DNA of 64,000 nt from Ascarosepion bandense (GCA_037127315.1 JBBBDQ010000192.1:5391501-5455500), one strand, 5' to 3'; numbered from the stretch's first letter, positions 1-11,404 are shown. A program made the numbers and translations. The notes: generated by a model not told the origin, from the letters alone.

Positions 1-780
1 AGCTTACATTTTTGAGCTAGTAGTAGCGTAAATTGACTCTGCTCTTTAAGAAGTAAATTTCTATGAATACTGATGTAAAATAATTTACATTAACTTTTGT
101 TGAAATCTAGAGAAACAAGTAAAATCAAAGCAATATAGCATGTATATTAACTTGGGTCCGAATGTCCTATTTGATGTTTTGTTTCAGGGTCATGGAGAAA
201 TGATATTATTTAAATTATTTTATTTTCGCATTTATTTTTGTTTCGCATTTATTTTTTGTGCTTCAAAAATGTTTTGTAGAGGAAAAGAAATCAGAGCAGA
301 CAAATCACATTGTTCTGCTAGTATTGACGTTAGTATTAACCTTTTGATTTTGTTTTGAAATTAATCTCTCTTGAGTTCCAACAGCTTGAGAGTGGAAAGA
401 CGACAAGAATAGATTAAAACTCCACTACTATGAATAAAAAGATGTTCTGTTTAATTTAGTGAAGTAACAGTATACCCAAACTCATTTTTAAGTTGTGTAT
501 ACGATAGTAATATAGTATGAAAATGAAGACATTACTTGAGTTTGCCCCCCCCCCTCCTCCTCAGAAAAAATCTCGGCCTCTAAATGGTCTTCTGCACTTT
601 CAGAGTTTCACACTCGTCACTGCGTGTAATCCCATAGAATTCTGATGTCTTCTATTTCTGCAATCAGTGCTGGGTGATGTTCATAGCTGTTGTCAAAATC
701 TCTTGCAAAGTGTCTGCACATTGTCCAGTATAAATATTATTTCACTCTATCGTGATGATTTTTATATCAATTTGGCGCAA
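1..780. other. Unassigned AT-rich sequence
   Basis: No recognisable coding region, RNA gene or named repeat. Open frames are short and lack family motifs. A C-run near 545-555 is the only compositional oddity. Confidence 0.5.
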
Positions 781-792
781 GTACAGTTATAC

Positions 793-1092
793 GTCGTGGT
801 GCAGCGGATATCGGCTCGGAACGAGAAATCGGGAAGCCGAGTTCGAATTCCAGTCGAATTCCTTGCATTCACTTACGCGCAAATACCCTTGGGAAAGGTA
901 TTAATCCGTCTTTTCCCTCCAGTTATGGGTTAAATAATAGGACAGATTGGTTTCTGTAGCTTTGATTGGCAACCAGTCTACCGCAGAAAGCAATGGTAAC
1001 CTACTTCGGGATAATCTTCTGTCCAGTCAGTCATGTCTTTTTCGAGACATGATCGCCCAAGCGTGTATCACGTATGGCACTTAACTTAACTG
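793..1092 (+). mobile_element. tRNA-derived SINE, family A, copy 1
   Basis: A 300-bp retroposon whose 5' head resembles a tRNA. An A-box-like TGGTGCAGCGG starts at about 798 and a B-box-like GTTCGAATTCC lies near 841. The body is unrelated to tRNA and ends in a small hairpin (CATGTCT/AGACATG) and the terminal string GGCACTTAACT. Near-identical copies occur at 14743-15051 (+), 20989-21290 (-) and 49858-50190 (-). Flanking ACAGTTATAC (783-792) and ACAGTTAAAC (1093-1102) look like a target-site duplication with one mismatch. It would be transcribed by RNA polymerase III and mobilised by a LINE. Family assignment is by internal comparison only; cephalopods are known to carry several tRNA-type SINEs. 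Confidence 0.85.
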
Positions 1093-1288
1093 ACAGTTAA
1101 ACAACAATTTTTGAGTTTACATTTTTTTAGTAATGAATGAATATTTTTATGTATTTTTTTTTATCATTTCATCAATTTTTCATTGAGTAGAAATGATAAT
1201 AAAAGAACAGAAATTAAGAATACAGAAGATCGCAATACATATTGCATTTACATTATTGAAGATATTAGTTTACAGGAAAGTAAGAAGC

Positions 1289-1675
1289 TGTTGTGCTGCT
1301 TCATTTTGGTATAATTAGAAGATAACACAAACTTGAATTAATGATGTTTATTTTTGGTATAAAACTTTAGGTTTTTACATCAAGTTACAACCTTTAAATT
1401 TTGTGTGAATACCGGAGTAGACTAGCTAAATTCTCTTCACTGTGGGATGCTAGTAGTAAACGAGCCTATCCCTTTTGGACTGTAGTGGTCAACTCATTGG
1501 CGTCTTCCCCTTTTTAAATCTCCTACACAAAACTACTGTCCTTAACTCCTACTTTTGCTCCTACTCCTACCAAAAGAAACAGTTCCTTATTTTGCCGCCC
1601 AATTTTGAATTCTTGGCGTCAGTGTGTCTATCTTTTTCTATTTTTAGAACACTCGCCATTTTATAAACCATAACA
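1289..1675 (-). repeat. 3' LTR of the gypsy element
   Basis: Direct repeat of 4284-4673. On the + strand it starts TGTTGTG and ends CCATAACA. It contains a CTCCTAC-type short tandem run near 1549-1570. The open frames inside both LTRs are repeat shadows, not genes. Confidence 0.93.
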
Positions 1676-1679
1676 GAAG

Positions 1680-1689
1680 TTCCCCCTTT
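1680..1689 (-). promoter_or_regulatory. Polypurine tract
   Basis: AAAGGGGGAA on the - strand, four bases from the start of the 3' LTR, the expected position of the plus-strand primer of an LTR retroelement. Confidence 0.7.
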
Positions 1690-1770
1690 AGAACGGAGTG
1701 TACTACTAATAATAGTACTCGTTATACTTCTTCCAGGAAACTTTTCGACCTGAACGAGATTTTGTATTTA

Positions 1771-2762
1771 TCATGGGAGAATCTTCTTTTTATTTCTTGT
1801 ATTTATTTCTTGTTCTGAATCACTAAGCGTTTTGTTTTTATTCATCATTTCTTCTACTTGTTTCTCTACTATTTGTTTTTGTACTTCTATATATGGTTTC
1901 AACCTGTCCACAGAAACTTGAGTATCCATATCATTATTTATCTTAACCAGAAAATATTTAGGCGTTCGCTGAAGGACTATGTAGGGAACTGAATAGGGTG
2001 CCTCCAATGGTCTTCGAACACGATCCACTCTAATCCAATCTTTATCACAAGTTTGAAGTTTTTCTGGGACATAAGATTTTGCGGACTTATTAATTCTTTT
2101 GGTGAAGTATCTCACATCAATTTTTGACATGGTTTTATGTAAATCTCTTGTGAACTTTTTTGTGATATCTATTAGTAGTTGTGGTAGCAGACATTGTGTG
2201 CCTGTAACAGCATAAAAAGGAGAAAAATCAGAGCTATTTGGCATACTGCGAAACCCAAGAAGTACTACTAGAAGAGCCAAGAGCCAGGGCTCTTTTCATG
2301 CTATAATAGCAGTTTTAATGGTCCTGTGCATTCTCTCAATCAAACCATTACATTGAAGATGATAAGCTGTCGTACGTAGTCTATAAAACCCAATTATTTT
2401 TGCTATTTCACTAAACAACTCACTTTCAAATTGTCGGCCTCTGTCGGTTATAACATGCAGCGGGATACACCAACGTGTGACCCACGTGTTTATAAAATCC
2501 TCAGCTACACTAGCTGCAGTGATTTCGCTGAAGGGTTGTGCTTCTACCCAACGAGTTATGCGGTCAATACATGTAAGGATATATCTATACGGGCTGATGT
2601 AACTGCTATTTGGGCTTTTTACTGGTGGGAGTGGTCCTACTATATCTATGTGGACTGTGCGAAATATAGCTAATGGTATTTCTAATGTCTGTATAGGTGA
2701 TTTTGTATGTTTGTAGACCTTTGCCTGTTGGCAGGCTGTGCATCATGCACAAAAGTCTTTGA
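1771..2762 (-). pseudogene. gypsy integrase, broken
   Basis: The - strand translation follows integrase order. The HHCC zinc site begins at the end of the RNase H frame (HSINH, about 2840) and continues as CTACQQAK after an in-frame TGA at 2743-2745. The DDE core then shows VHIDIVGPLP (first Asp), ITDRGRQFE (second Asp) and NGLIERMHRTIK (catalytic Glu). A second TGA at about 2298-2300 splits the core from a C-terminal part at 1771-2280 that includes FSPFYAVTG, typical of the region after the core. All three acidic residues survive, but the two stops prevent a full product. Confidence 0.9.
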
Positions 2763-3402
2763 TTGATTTATCCATGTTTGGCCAGTAATATTTAGCTTTA
2801 ATCATCTTAATGGATGATTTAATGCCAGGGTGATTTATGGAATGAATATTATAGAATATGGACTCACGCAATTTAGATGGAACAAAAGGTCTGGGGTAAG
2901 ACGTTGATAAGTCACACCATATAAATTGGTTATCTCCAGGTATGGTGAATTTTTTTAAGCCCTGAAAAGATTGAATTTCTGTATCAGATGCCTGTGTTTC
3001 TGCAAGTGCAGGTAAATCACACGCATCTATTTGTACAGCAAGAGTTGGTCGGGATAGACAATCAGCAACTATATTCTGACTACCTTTTACATGTTCAATA
3101 TCTGAAATAAATTCTGTCAGGATATCTAAATGTCGTTGTTGTCTGTCTGATTTAGCGGGGTTTAAACTATAAAATGCACCACACAATGGCTTATGGTCAG
3201 CTAAAAGTAGCACTTGGCGACCTTCTATGAGGTGACGGAAGTGCAGCACTGACAAATAAGCTGCTAAAAGTTCGCGATCGAATGTAGAATATCTCATTTG
3301 TGTTTGTGTTAATTTTTAGAGAAAAATCCGATCGGTATTGGATTTCCTCCCACCATTTGGTACAATGCCGCACCGACAGCATAATTACTTGCTGGTCGGG
3401 AA
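2763..3402 (-). pseudogene. gypsy RNase H fused by deletion to gag, frameshifted
   Basis: Reading on the - strand, NYAVGAALYQ opens an RNase H domain at about 3390, followed by GFFSKN, then MRYSTFDRELLAAY after a one-base frame change near 3305-3311. Next come LLADHKPLCGAF and HIEHVKGSQNIVADCLSR-type motifs ending near 3050, which are the conserved central and C-terminal RNase H blocks. The first catalytic Asp, normally just before NYAVGA, is replaced at the deletion junction. The rest of the frame leads into the integrase zinc site. Confidence 0.88.
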
Positions 3403-4105
3403 CTAGGCAACATTTGTAGATTGTTCTTTTTACATTTACACCAAGGTTTACATGTTCTTGCTTCATTGGCGAAATAAATATGTGCTCTGCAAATTTTTGT
3501 CCGTTGGTTATTCCGATATGGCCTGACATTTAGTGGCACTGAAGTGTCTTGGCAGTATTTTCCTTTATAATTTGTTTGTGAGTTATTCTTAGTAGATAAG
3601 GGTCGCTGAACAACAAATGCCTTATCGTTAATCAGTAATGGCATCAGTTCATCTGCTAACCTGCCAAGTTGGATATGGTTGAAATCTTTTTGCGAGGCTA
3701 TTACTGGAGCTATTGTTGACGGTAATGCCTGCAGGAATTTGTGTCTCACAATGTCGTCGCTAATACCTATCCGTTTAGCAACGGATAGCATTTCGTGCAA
3801 ATATGTCGACGGTCGTCCTGAAATAGTCGTAGCTGACATTAATTTTTTTAGAAGCTCCGGTTTTGTTTGTTCGTGAGCTTCTATCAGAGTCCGTTTTAAT
3901 TCCTCGTAGTCTTGTGATGCGAGGGTAGCATTTGGTAGTTTACCCACTTCTTCGGCTGGTAACGACGATATTACTATATAAAACTTTGTTTTCGACACTG
4001 TCACATATCTCAAGTGAAACTGGGCTTCTAATATCGTAAACTATCCATTTACAGCAGTTTCCATGAATTCCGGTGCCTTGATATTGACTTGATGAGTCGT
4101 TTCCT
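3403..4105 (-). pseudogene. gypsy gag (capsid and zinc knuckle), truncated
   Basis: The - strand frame from about 4105 contains KFYIVISSLPAEEVGKLP, EQTKPELLKKLM, RPSTYLHEMLSVAKRIG and LPSTIAPVIAS, matching the capsid layout of metazoan gypsy Gag. A Cys/His cluster ICRAHIYFANEARTCKPWC near 3440-3490 matches the gag-end knuckle that normally precedes protease. A Trp-to-stop change (GGATAG) lies near 4040, so the part upstream of the Met at 4013 is disconnected. Directly after the knuckle the frame jumps into RNase H, showing that protease and reverse transcriptase were lost in one internal deletion. Confidence 0.85.
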
Positions 4106-4121
4106 CTCCTGTCTGCTCCTT

Positions 4122-4144
4122 TTATATATATATATCATTTTATA

Positions 4145-4205
<61 letters not shown>

Positions 4206-4208
4206 TTT

Positions 4209-4241
<33 letters not shown>

Positions 4242-4246
4242 TATAC
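4122..4246. repeat. (TA)n/(TG)n microsatellite in the gypsy leader
   Basis: Two TA runs with short TG interruptions, sitting between the primer-binding site and gag of the gypsy element. Confidence 0.95.
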
Positions 4247-4270
4247 ATGAGTTTGCTTTCTGCTCGTAAG

Positions 4271-4282
4271 TCAGGGTCACCA
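4271..4282 (-). promoter_or_regulatory. Primer-binding site of the gypsy element
   Basis: TGGTGACCCTGA on the - strand begins one base inside the 5' LTR. TGG is complementary to a tRNA 3' CCA end. The tRNA species was not assigned. Confidence 0.75.
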
Positions 4283-4283
4283 C

Positions 4284-4673
4284 TGTTGTGTTGGTTCGTT
4301 TTGGTATAATTAGAAGATAAAACAAACTTGAATTAATGATGTTTATTTTTGGTATAAAAATTTATTTTTGGTTTTTACATCAAGTTACAACCTTTAAATT
4401 TTGTGTGGATACAGGAGCAGACTAGCTAAATTCTCTTCACTGTGGGATGCTAGTAGTAAACGAGCCTATCCCTTCTGGACTCTAGTGGTCAACTCTAGCG
4501 TCATCCCCTTTTTAAATTTCCTACCCAAAACTACTGTCCTTAACTCCTACTCTTACTCCTACTCCTACCAAAAGAAACGGTTCCTTATTTTGCCGTCCAA
4601 TTTTGAATTCTTGGCGTCAGTGTGTCTATCTTTTTCTATTTTTAGAACACTCGCCATTTTATAAACCATAACA
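4284..4673 (-). repeat. 5' LTR of the gypsy element
   Basis: Partner of 1289-1675 with the same TG...CA ends. It differs by scattered substitutions and small indels, for example an extra ATTT near 4360 and a missing T in the CATTGG stretch. Confidence 0.93.
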
Positions 4674-4677
4674 AAGC

Positions 4678-5640
4678 TAGAAGATAGTACTACAGGCAAG
4701 AAATGTTAAAGAAGAAACTATTGAAACTTACGGTTACATATTGCAATTTTAACAGCAAAAAGATGCGATCTGTCTGCCAAATTAGTACTACGCTCAATTT
4801 TTATTAAGTCGAGGAACGAAAGACTAGAGAACATTGTTAGAAGAATTGTCATGAAAATGTTCCTAGAGAAGGTCCGGAGAAACCACGTTCCGACAATGGA
4901 AAATTAGAAAGATGCTTTGGGAATTTCCTATTCTTTAAAAGTTACACTTTTATTCGCAAAGCTTTTTGGAAACTTCAAATCAAGTTTAAACGTTATTTTG
5001 GAAATTGAATCTTAAATTATATCTCCTTATAACTTAAAATCTATATAAAATCTTACGTTCTAAGGGGCATAATAAAATCCATGAAAATGTTTTATTACCT
5101 CCCTTGAAACAGTAGCGATTGCACTCTGTCTACTTTCAGATTCTAGCCAAAAAGACATGAAAATTTTGTCTTCGCTTAAGACACGTCACAAAGTGTGCCT
5201 AGTTTCAATAACTTCAGGGCATTATTTTCACATTGTACGAAAGCTGTTAGGATCAGTAAAAAATCATTGACTCCTTTTTTTGGAAAAGTAAAACAAAAGA
5301 TCAAGAACTTTTTGTTTTGTACCAAAGCTAAGGAGAATCCAAATTTAACTCGCCGCATTCTCAACGTTATCCAGGTCATCTCTCGCCTCCCAGCTATTTT
5401 TGACGTATGCTAATTGACCTACTAAAAAATTTTTTAAAAAAATGATAACAAATATTAATTATAATATAATTGTGAATAATCAACAGGAAAAAAATGGTAC
5501 ATGTAAATTTTAAATGCAAAAGAAAAACGAATTAAATTAAAGTTTAAATAAAGAAACGGACTAATTAATGTGAGCCCTGGGGTTGGTGATATTCGTTAAA
5601 AATTCACTGTCAGGCTTAATGTTACTCAAACAAATATGAA
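4678..5640. other. Unassigned region
   Basis: No recognisable gene or repeat. Overlapping open frames on both strands near 5176-5413 have no family motif. Confidence 0.4.
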
Positions 5641-5660
5641 TATCTCCACGTGAAATAATG

Positions 5661-5999
5661 TCAACTCAAATCAATAGCTTTCCTTCCGTAAAAAGTGATT
5701 AACAGTACTAAATCCAGTTTCGACAAGAAATACAAAAGGATTTCCGACATTTGTGACCATAAATTAGGATATAGCGATTTTGCAGTATTTGACTGCCACA
5801 ATTCTGATAATGTTTCTTTTTGAAACTTAATTTGAAATTCATCATTACATTTCATCTCGCTGACTTCCTCCTGGATATTTTCGTGTGCACTGTGAGGATC
5901 CCAATCAAATGTGCCAATCATCCATGGCTGAATAGTGAAGTTAAATAAATCGGCAAATCTGATTTCTAAATCATTTTTCAAGGCAGACGGTCGTAACAA
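5661..5999 (-). pseudogene. hAT-type transposase C-terminal remnant (ZBED5/SCAND3-like)
   Basis: The - strand translation contains LEIRFADLFNF, QPWMIGTFDWDP, NIQEEVSEMKCNDEF and LWQSNTAKSLYPNLW. These match the C-terminal region shared by hAT transposases and the domesticated ZBED5/FAM200-type proteins. The expected dimerisation block (FSAVTNLLT-like) is garbled to LVLLITFYGRKAID, suggesting a small deletion or frameshift near 5680-5710. The frame just upstream (5978-6352) shows no hAT features, so the element is truncated. No terminal inverted repeats were found. A relic rather than a host gene is the simpler reading. Confidence 0.72.
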
Positions 6000-6400
6000 A
6001 TAGCAATGTCATTTTCACATACATCAATTTCCGCTAATTTTGATATATTTGTAACTATAGGGAGATGATTAATGTTCATTAATTTGGCCTTGTGTCTTAC
6101 ATAACCGAACTCCCTACAGCTTACGGATTTATTCGTTGTCATCATCAGAAGGTTTTTGTCAGAATTATCAAAAAAAGGTTGGTTGGTTGTTGATTGGAAT
6201 TTGTGGATTTGAGTGGAAGAGTGTGGAATAGTGGAAGAATAAAAATATACATTTTGCATGTTAAAATAGAAATCTATTAGAAGAAAAGAATAACAAGAAT
6301 AGGTAGCAGTTAAAAGTTCAATGAGAAACAAGTAATAAGTTAAGGGCATCAAGTGTTGAAGAAATGTTCGTAGTAGTAATTTGTTGGAAAGAGTTTATGC

Positions 6401-6449
6401 GTATGTATGTATGTATGTATGTATGTATGTATGTATGTATGTATGTATG
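6401..6449. repeat. (GTAT)n microsatellite
   Basis: Uninterrupted GTAT repeats of about 12 units. Confidence 0.97.
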
Positions 6450-6586
6450 AGTGTTTGTTTGTTAGGAATGTCTTTGGGCGGAGAAGAAATAAAAGGAATC
6501 AGCACACAAGAAAGAATGGGAAAGAGGACAACGTGCGACATGACCTTACGTCCGAGTCGACTTGAAGTTTCTCTCGTTACATTTTA

Positions 6587-6588
<2 letters not shown>

Positions 6589-6634
<46 letters not shown>
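6589..6634. repeat. (CT)n microsatellite
   Basis: CT dinucleotide run with one T interruption, directly upstream of the mariner relic. Confidence 0.97.
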
Positions 6635-6660
6635 GCTGCTTCCATCTGACTGCCTAACTG

Positions 6661-7516
6661 ATGCTGATCGAAGCGTTTTATAGCAGTGGACAGCTGCATG
6701 TTTTGAATGACGGAGTCCTGATAGCGGCCATTGAAGGGAACAATGGTCTAACGTGTGGTGAACTTGCAAAACAGTTCAACGTTTCCGATGAAACAGACTT
6801 CACCTGCACTGCCTAGGTAAGACGTACAAACTGAGCAATTGGGTTCCGCAAATGCTGTTGGCGGTCCACAAGGGACAACGAGTGGTAGCCTGCGTATCGC
6901 TGCTTTCTCGCCACCGTACAGCATCTTTATTCAATCGAGTGCTTACCAGTGATGAAAAGCGGGTCCTGTACGAAACTCCCAAGCCTTCCAGACATTGGTT
7001 GTCTCTTCAGGATACTGTCCCTCACACAGCAAGACCGCCTATGCACCCACGCAAGATTATGCTTTGTGTCTGGTGGACAGGTCGTCAACTGGTTTATTAT
7101 GAACTGCTACCAACGGTCCAAACTGTCACTGGAGACCTATACTCGCAGCAATTGAAACGCGTGCAACAGGTATTGCGCCAGGAGCCAGCACTGGTGAATC
7201 GCAAAGGTGTGCTTTTCTTCCATGACAACGCCAGGCCGCATGTCGCGCGAGTAGTCAGGAATACCATACAGCAATTTGGGTGGGAGACTTTGTGCCATCC
7301 ACCTTATTCAGCTGGTCTTATACCATCCGATTATCTCCCTTCCACTCCAATCTTCGTGGGAAATCTTTCACCAATGAAGCAAACTTGCGCAAAGCCCCCA
7401 CGGACTTCTTTGCGTCACCTCCCCCTCCCTCCGAGTTCTCCCGCAAGGGCATTGAACAGCTGGAGACACGTTGGCAGAAGGTGCTGGATGCCGATGGCGA
7501 ATACTTCGAAGACTAA
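6661..7516 (+). pseudogene. mariner (DD34D) transposase, degenerate
   Basis: Three consecutive reading frames together spell a mariner transposase. Frame one (6661-6797) has LIAAIEGNNGLTCGELAKQFNV, part of the helix-turn-helix. Frame two (6798 to about 7335) has TSDEKRVLYETPKPSRHW with the first catalytic Asp, MHPRKIMLCVWW, and HDNARPHVAR with the second Asp. PSDY supplies the third Asp, separated from the second by 34 residues as in classical mariner. Frame three ends with GIEQLETRWQKVLDADGEYFED and a TAA at 7514-7516. The start and part of the DNA-binding domain are missing, so two frame breaks plus truncation make it inactive. Clear inverted termini were not found. Confidence 0.92.
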
Positions 7517-7518
7517 AT

Positions 7519-7548
7519 ATACTGTGAAGCGTTTTCACAGTATATTCA
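7519..7548. repeat. Short hairpin after the mariner stop codon
   Basis: ATATACTGTGAA and TTCACAGTATAT form an inverted repeat with a tiny loop, followed by a further CATACTGTGAAACG copy. It could fold as a stem-loop, but no role is evident. Confidence 0.6.
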
Positions 7549-8197
7549 CATACTGTGAAACGTTTTCTTTTTGATTTTTTCCTTTAAAAACGGACATAAC
7601 TTTTTTGGTTACCTTGTACATCACCCCGAGTATCTTGTTCTTTTCCTTTCTCTCTACCTTCGCAACTGTCTTCACTCCTGTGTTCACGTCACGTCCTTCT
7701 CTTGGTATTTCTCTTTTACCCTTTGTAGCTGGTTCGTCTTTGTCTTCACTCTCCTCCTGCCTAATATTTCAACTCTCTTATGTAACCCCTTAAACATTTA
7801 TGATTTACTGAAGCTTTACAAATTGTATATAGACAGGTTGTATGGCACAAGTACGTTATTAGTACATCATTATAGCATCAAATAAGACCTTCGTTTAGTT
7901 CAAAGGGAAATTATCCTGAACAGTTTAGCTATATTATGATGTAATATGCAGTAGTTTTAATGTGATTTTCAATAAACAATGCAAATTTAAAATCTTTTGT
8001 CTTATAATTTGTACCCAGCAGTATTATGGTGTTATATACATATTTAGCTATTTTTTTCTTTTTATTAATTATGATCTAACAAATCTTATTCATTAAGTAG
8101 CCTTTTTTTAAACAGTTTTTAAGTCTCGAATACGGAAAAAAATATTTTGCTTATTCATAATTAGAATTCTGGTTTGAATTCCATTCAATGAATCTAA

Positions 8198-8265
8198 TAC
8201 AAACGATATTAACTTTATTTCTGAAATATTTTACTATTTCAAGAATAAAGTTAATATCGTTTGTA
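8198..8265. repeat. 68-bp foldback palindrome abutting a Tc1 element
   Basis: A perfect 22-bp inverted repeat (8198-8219 against 8244-8265) encloses a partly self-complementary centre (GAAATA/TATTTC). Its last two bases, TA, are the target dinucleotide of the adjacent Tc1-like element. Confidence 0.85.
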
Positions 8266-9849
8266 CACTGCTCAAAAAAATTAAAGGAACACTTCGAAAA
8301 CACATCGGATCTAAACAGGGGAAAATGATCTTGAATATTTTTTCTGAAAATAAGTAGGTGATGTATTACTAACAAAATGATGCCACATAATTTGATATAA
8401 ATGAAAAAGATTACCCTATAGGGGGGGAATCAAAGACACCCCAAAAATAAAAGTGAAAAAATGATGCAGCAGACTAGTACATTTTGCCAAAATGTCATTT
8501 AGAAACTCAAAATGATTCTCATTAGTTTGTGTGGCCCCCACGCGCTTGTACGCATGCCTGACAACGTCGGGGCACGCTCCTAAGGAGACGACAGATGGTG
8601 TCATGGGGGATCTCCTTCCAGATTTGAACCAGCGCATCATTGAGCACTTGAACAGTCTGAGGGGCAACCTGGCAGTACCGGATGGACCTAAACATAATGT
8701 CCCAGAGAAGTTCTATTGGGTTTAGGTGAACGTGGAGGCCAGTCAATGGTATCAATTCCTTCATCCTCCAGGAACTGCCTACATACTATAGCCGCACGAG
8801 GTCGGGCATTGTCGTGGACCAGGAGTAACCCAGGTCCCACTGCACCAGCGTAGGTTCTGACAATTGGTCCAAGGATTTCATCCCGATACCTAATAGCAGT
8901 CAATGTGCCATTATCTAACCCGTAGAGGTCTGTACGTCTATCCAGGGATATGCCTCCCCAGACCATCACTGACCTACCATCAAACCGGTCATACTGAATG
9001 ATGTTACAGGCAGCATAACGTTCTCCATGGCATCTCCAGACCCTTTCACGTCTGTCGCATGTGATCAGATTGAACCTGCTCTCATCGGTGAAGAACACAG
9101 GGCGCCAATGGTGTAGTTGACAATTCTGATGATCAATGGGAAATGCCAATCGAGCTCTACGGTGCTAGGCAGTGAGCACAGCCCCCTTCCCTACAGAACG
9201 TCGAGCCCTCGGGCCACCCTCATAGAGCCTGTTTCTGATTGTTTGGTCAGAAACATTAACACTAGTGGCCTGATGGAGTTCATTTTGTAGGCCTCTGGCA
9301 GTGCTAATCCTGTTCTACCTTGCACAAAGGCGCAGATACCGATCCTGCTGCGGGTTTAAGGATCTTCTACGGCCCTGTCCAGCTCTCCTGGAATAACTAC
9401 TTGCCTCCTGGAATCTCCTCCATGCTCTTGAGACTTTACCGGGAGACACAGTAAACCTTCTTGCAACGGCACGTATTGATATGCCATCCTGTAAGAGTTG
9501 CACTTCTTGTGCAACCTCTGTAGCGTCCAGGTACGCACCAGGCTATCAACAAAGATGTTGATCCAAGACAAATGAAAGACTACAGCAGTAGAAAGTCAGT
9601 CAGTAAAAAAATCAGCCAAAAGAGATGAGAAGGGAAAATAAGTATCAGTGGCCTCAACCATTCCTCTTTTGGGGGATGTCTCGTTGCCCCTCTGAAGCAC
9701 CTGTTGTTGATTTCATTAACAACAAAGCAGCTGAAACTGATTAACTACCCCCACTGCTACTTAACTGACCAGATTAATATCCCAAAAGTTTGACTGATAG
9801 GTTGCTATACTCTGATTAAAAAGTGTTTCTCTAAGTTTTTTGAGCTATG
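8266..9849 (-). mobile_element. Tc1-like DNA transposon with both inverted termini
   Basis: The left terminus begins CACTGCTCAAAAAAATTAAA at 8266. The right end, GTTTTTTGAGCTATG up to 9849, is its diverged inverted copy. Each terminus is flanked by TA (8264-8265 and 9850-9851), the duplicated Tc1/mariner target. The 1584-bp element carries a damaged DD34E transposase on the - strand. It is a nearly full-length but inactive copy. Confidence 0.93.
8522..9560 (-). pseudogene. Tc1-like DD34E transposase, frameshifted
   Basis: The - strand frames give, in order: an N-terminal helix-turn-helix (GISIRAVARRFTVSPGKVSRAW, near 9440-9490); the catalytic first Asp in FFTDESRFNL (about 9085); RSVMVWGGIS; the second Asp in LLVHDNARPRAA (about 8815); and WPPRSPKPN. 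After a frameshift at about 8725-8745 the third acidic residue appears in LNPIELLWDIM. The C-terminus ends CVQARGGHTN at 8522. In-frame stops also lie between 9160 and 9310, in the linker between DNA-binding and catalytic domains. The catalytic triad is legible but no single frame encodes it. Confidence 0.92.
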
Positions 9850-9851
9850 TA

Positions 9852-10900
9852 TTATATTTTGAAGTCAGATTTAAGCAAAAATCTTGCGGAAATTAGGTAT
9901 TTATATACAATTTTTCATACAATATTTAAAACTAAATGTTCTAGAAATGATACGAGACATGAATCTAATTTTTGGTGTCAGTACTTATCATATCAAACCC
10001 CAGCTTTCACTCTGAGTGCAGCGTTGATTTTCTAAAAAAGGAAAATATCCACTTGCCCAAATAAATTAGGGCAAGTAAATTATTAATTTTTGTAACTTAC
10101 CACAAAGGCCGAATATTTAAAAGTCACGTTTAATTTGTCTTTTGTTAAATATCAATCAAGTAAACCAATCTTTAAAATCTTTTGTTGAAAAGGTCTTTTT
10201 ACCAACTCCTGGGTCAACCTAGGCTGGAGGCAATGTATGTAAATAGAAACAAATACAAACAGAAAAAAATAAACTTAATAAAATGACATTATATCAAAAA
10301 AAACAAAGAAAAGGTAACTGATATTTTAAGACCGGTATAATATTAGTCAAATAAGATAACCAATAAAGTAGATAATTGGTGGCCGAAAAAAAAATTAGAT
10401 TTAAACCCTTGAATTTATTTCAGTTTCATCCGACAAGCTCGTTTATTGATGTAGAAGGCAAAAATAACTGAGAATTAAGAATTTTAGAAACCAAGCACGT
10501 TTTTCTTGAGACAATGGCTAACAAATCTTGAAAACAATTAATACTGAGTTCAATATTCTGCAAAGACACCACAGATGTAACTTTATTTATTTATTTTACT
10601 AAGTTTAGTAAATATCAAGATATGTCACCGGGGTGATGTGGCTAATAATCTAGCCTCGCTGCAGTGAATTCGATTTTCACTTGTATTGTTGCTGATGTAG
10701 CGTTGGAGCTTTAGTCAATAGCTTAAATCATGTCATTTTGAAGTTCAACGGTTATCTAATTGAAAACCAATTATCACCCATATTGACAAGAATCAGTAAT
10801 ATTGTTAATAAATATAGAATCACGTCAGACGATCATGCTTAGGTCTAATCACCAGTGGAATTGTGTCAAATTTTATTTAAAAAGTTAGTCAATATGCGAA
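9852..10900. other. Unassigned AT-rich region
   Basis: No gene recognised. A segment near 10630-10680 has weak A-box and B-box resemblance but not enough to call a SINE. Confidence 0.4.
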
Positions 10901-10927
10901 AGTAAGCGTCTATAAGTGGCGTATAAG

Positions 10928-10960
<33 letters not shown>

Positions 10961-11004
10961 TAAATAGATAGATATTAGAAAAATGAGATAGATACGAAAA
11001 GAAT

Positions 11005-11051
<47 letters not shown>
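10928..11051. repeat. (TA)n, (GA)n and (GATA)n microsatellites
   Basis: TA run at 10928-10948, GA run at 10949-10960 and about eleven GATA units at 11006-11051. Confidence 0.96.
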
Positions 11052-11052
<1 letters not shown>

Positions 11053-11404
11053 AGGATCGTTGAAAAGTTCTCATCCCAAACAAGATGTGAGTAGATAAAA
11101 AACTAAAGAAAACCAAACCTTTGGTTAGATTTGGGAAAGCGGTTTCTTGCCGAGTGCATTTTCAGCCTAGAATAAGAGTGAAATAGATACTCGTATAAAT
11201 GATAGTCGCGACTATATTTCGAGTAATATTATCGCTTGGTAACAGCCTCAAGTATAGACAACGCATATTAAAGCTTTTTAGCCCTACTATGATTTTACAT
11301 TCTCTTGTGCATATGTGGTAACGTTGAAGCGTTTTTTCTCAAGTAGTTGTTACATGAATATTTTGATGAACTTTCAAATGAAGTTTAAGTCCACCTACAT
11401 TACT

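Larger units (their letters stand above)
1289..4673 (-). mobile_element. Ty3/gypsy LTR retrotransposon, internally deleted, with exact ends
   Basis: Two near-identical direct repeats (1289-1675 and 4284-4673) bound an internal region reading gag, RNase H, integrase on the - strand. The ends are TG...CA and the insertion is flanked by AAGC on both sides (1285-1288 and 4674-4677), a 4-bp target duplication typical of the superfamily. A primer-binding site starting TGGTGACCC lies one base inside the 5' LTR, and a purine tract abuts the 3' LTR. Protease and reverse transcriptase are missing, and the remaining frames carry stops and a frameshift. The copy is non-autonomous; the LTRs differ at roughly 20 positions by eye, so it is not very recent. 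Confidence 0.93.

Noticed and set aside
10620..10690. Another SINE head (TGGCTAATAATCTAG ... AATTCGATT)
   Set aside because: A and B boxes are weak and no second copy is present in the window.
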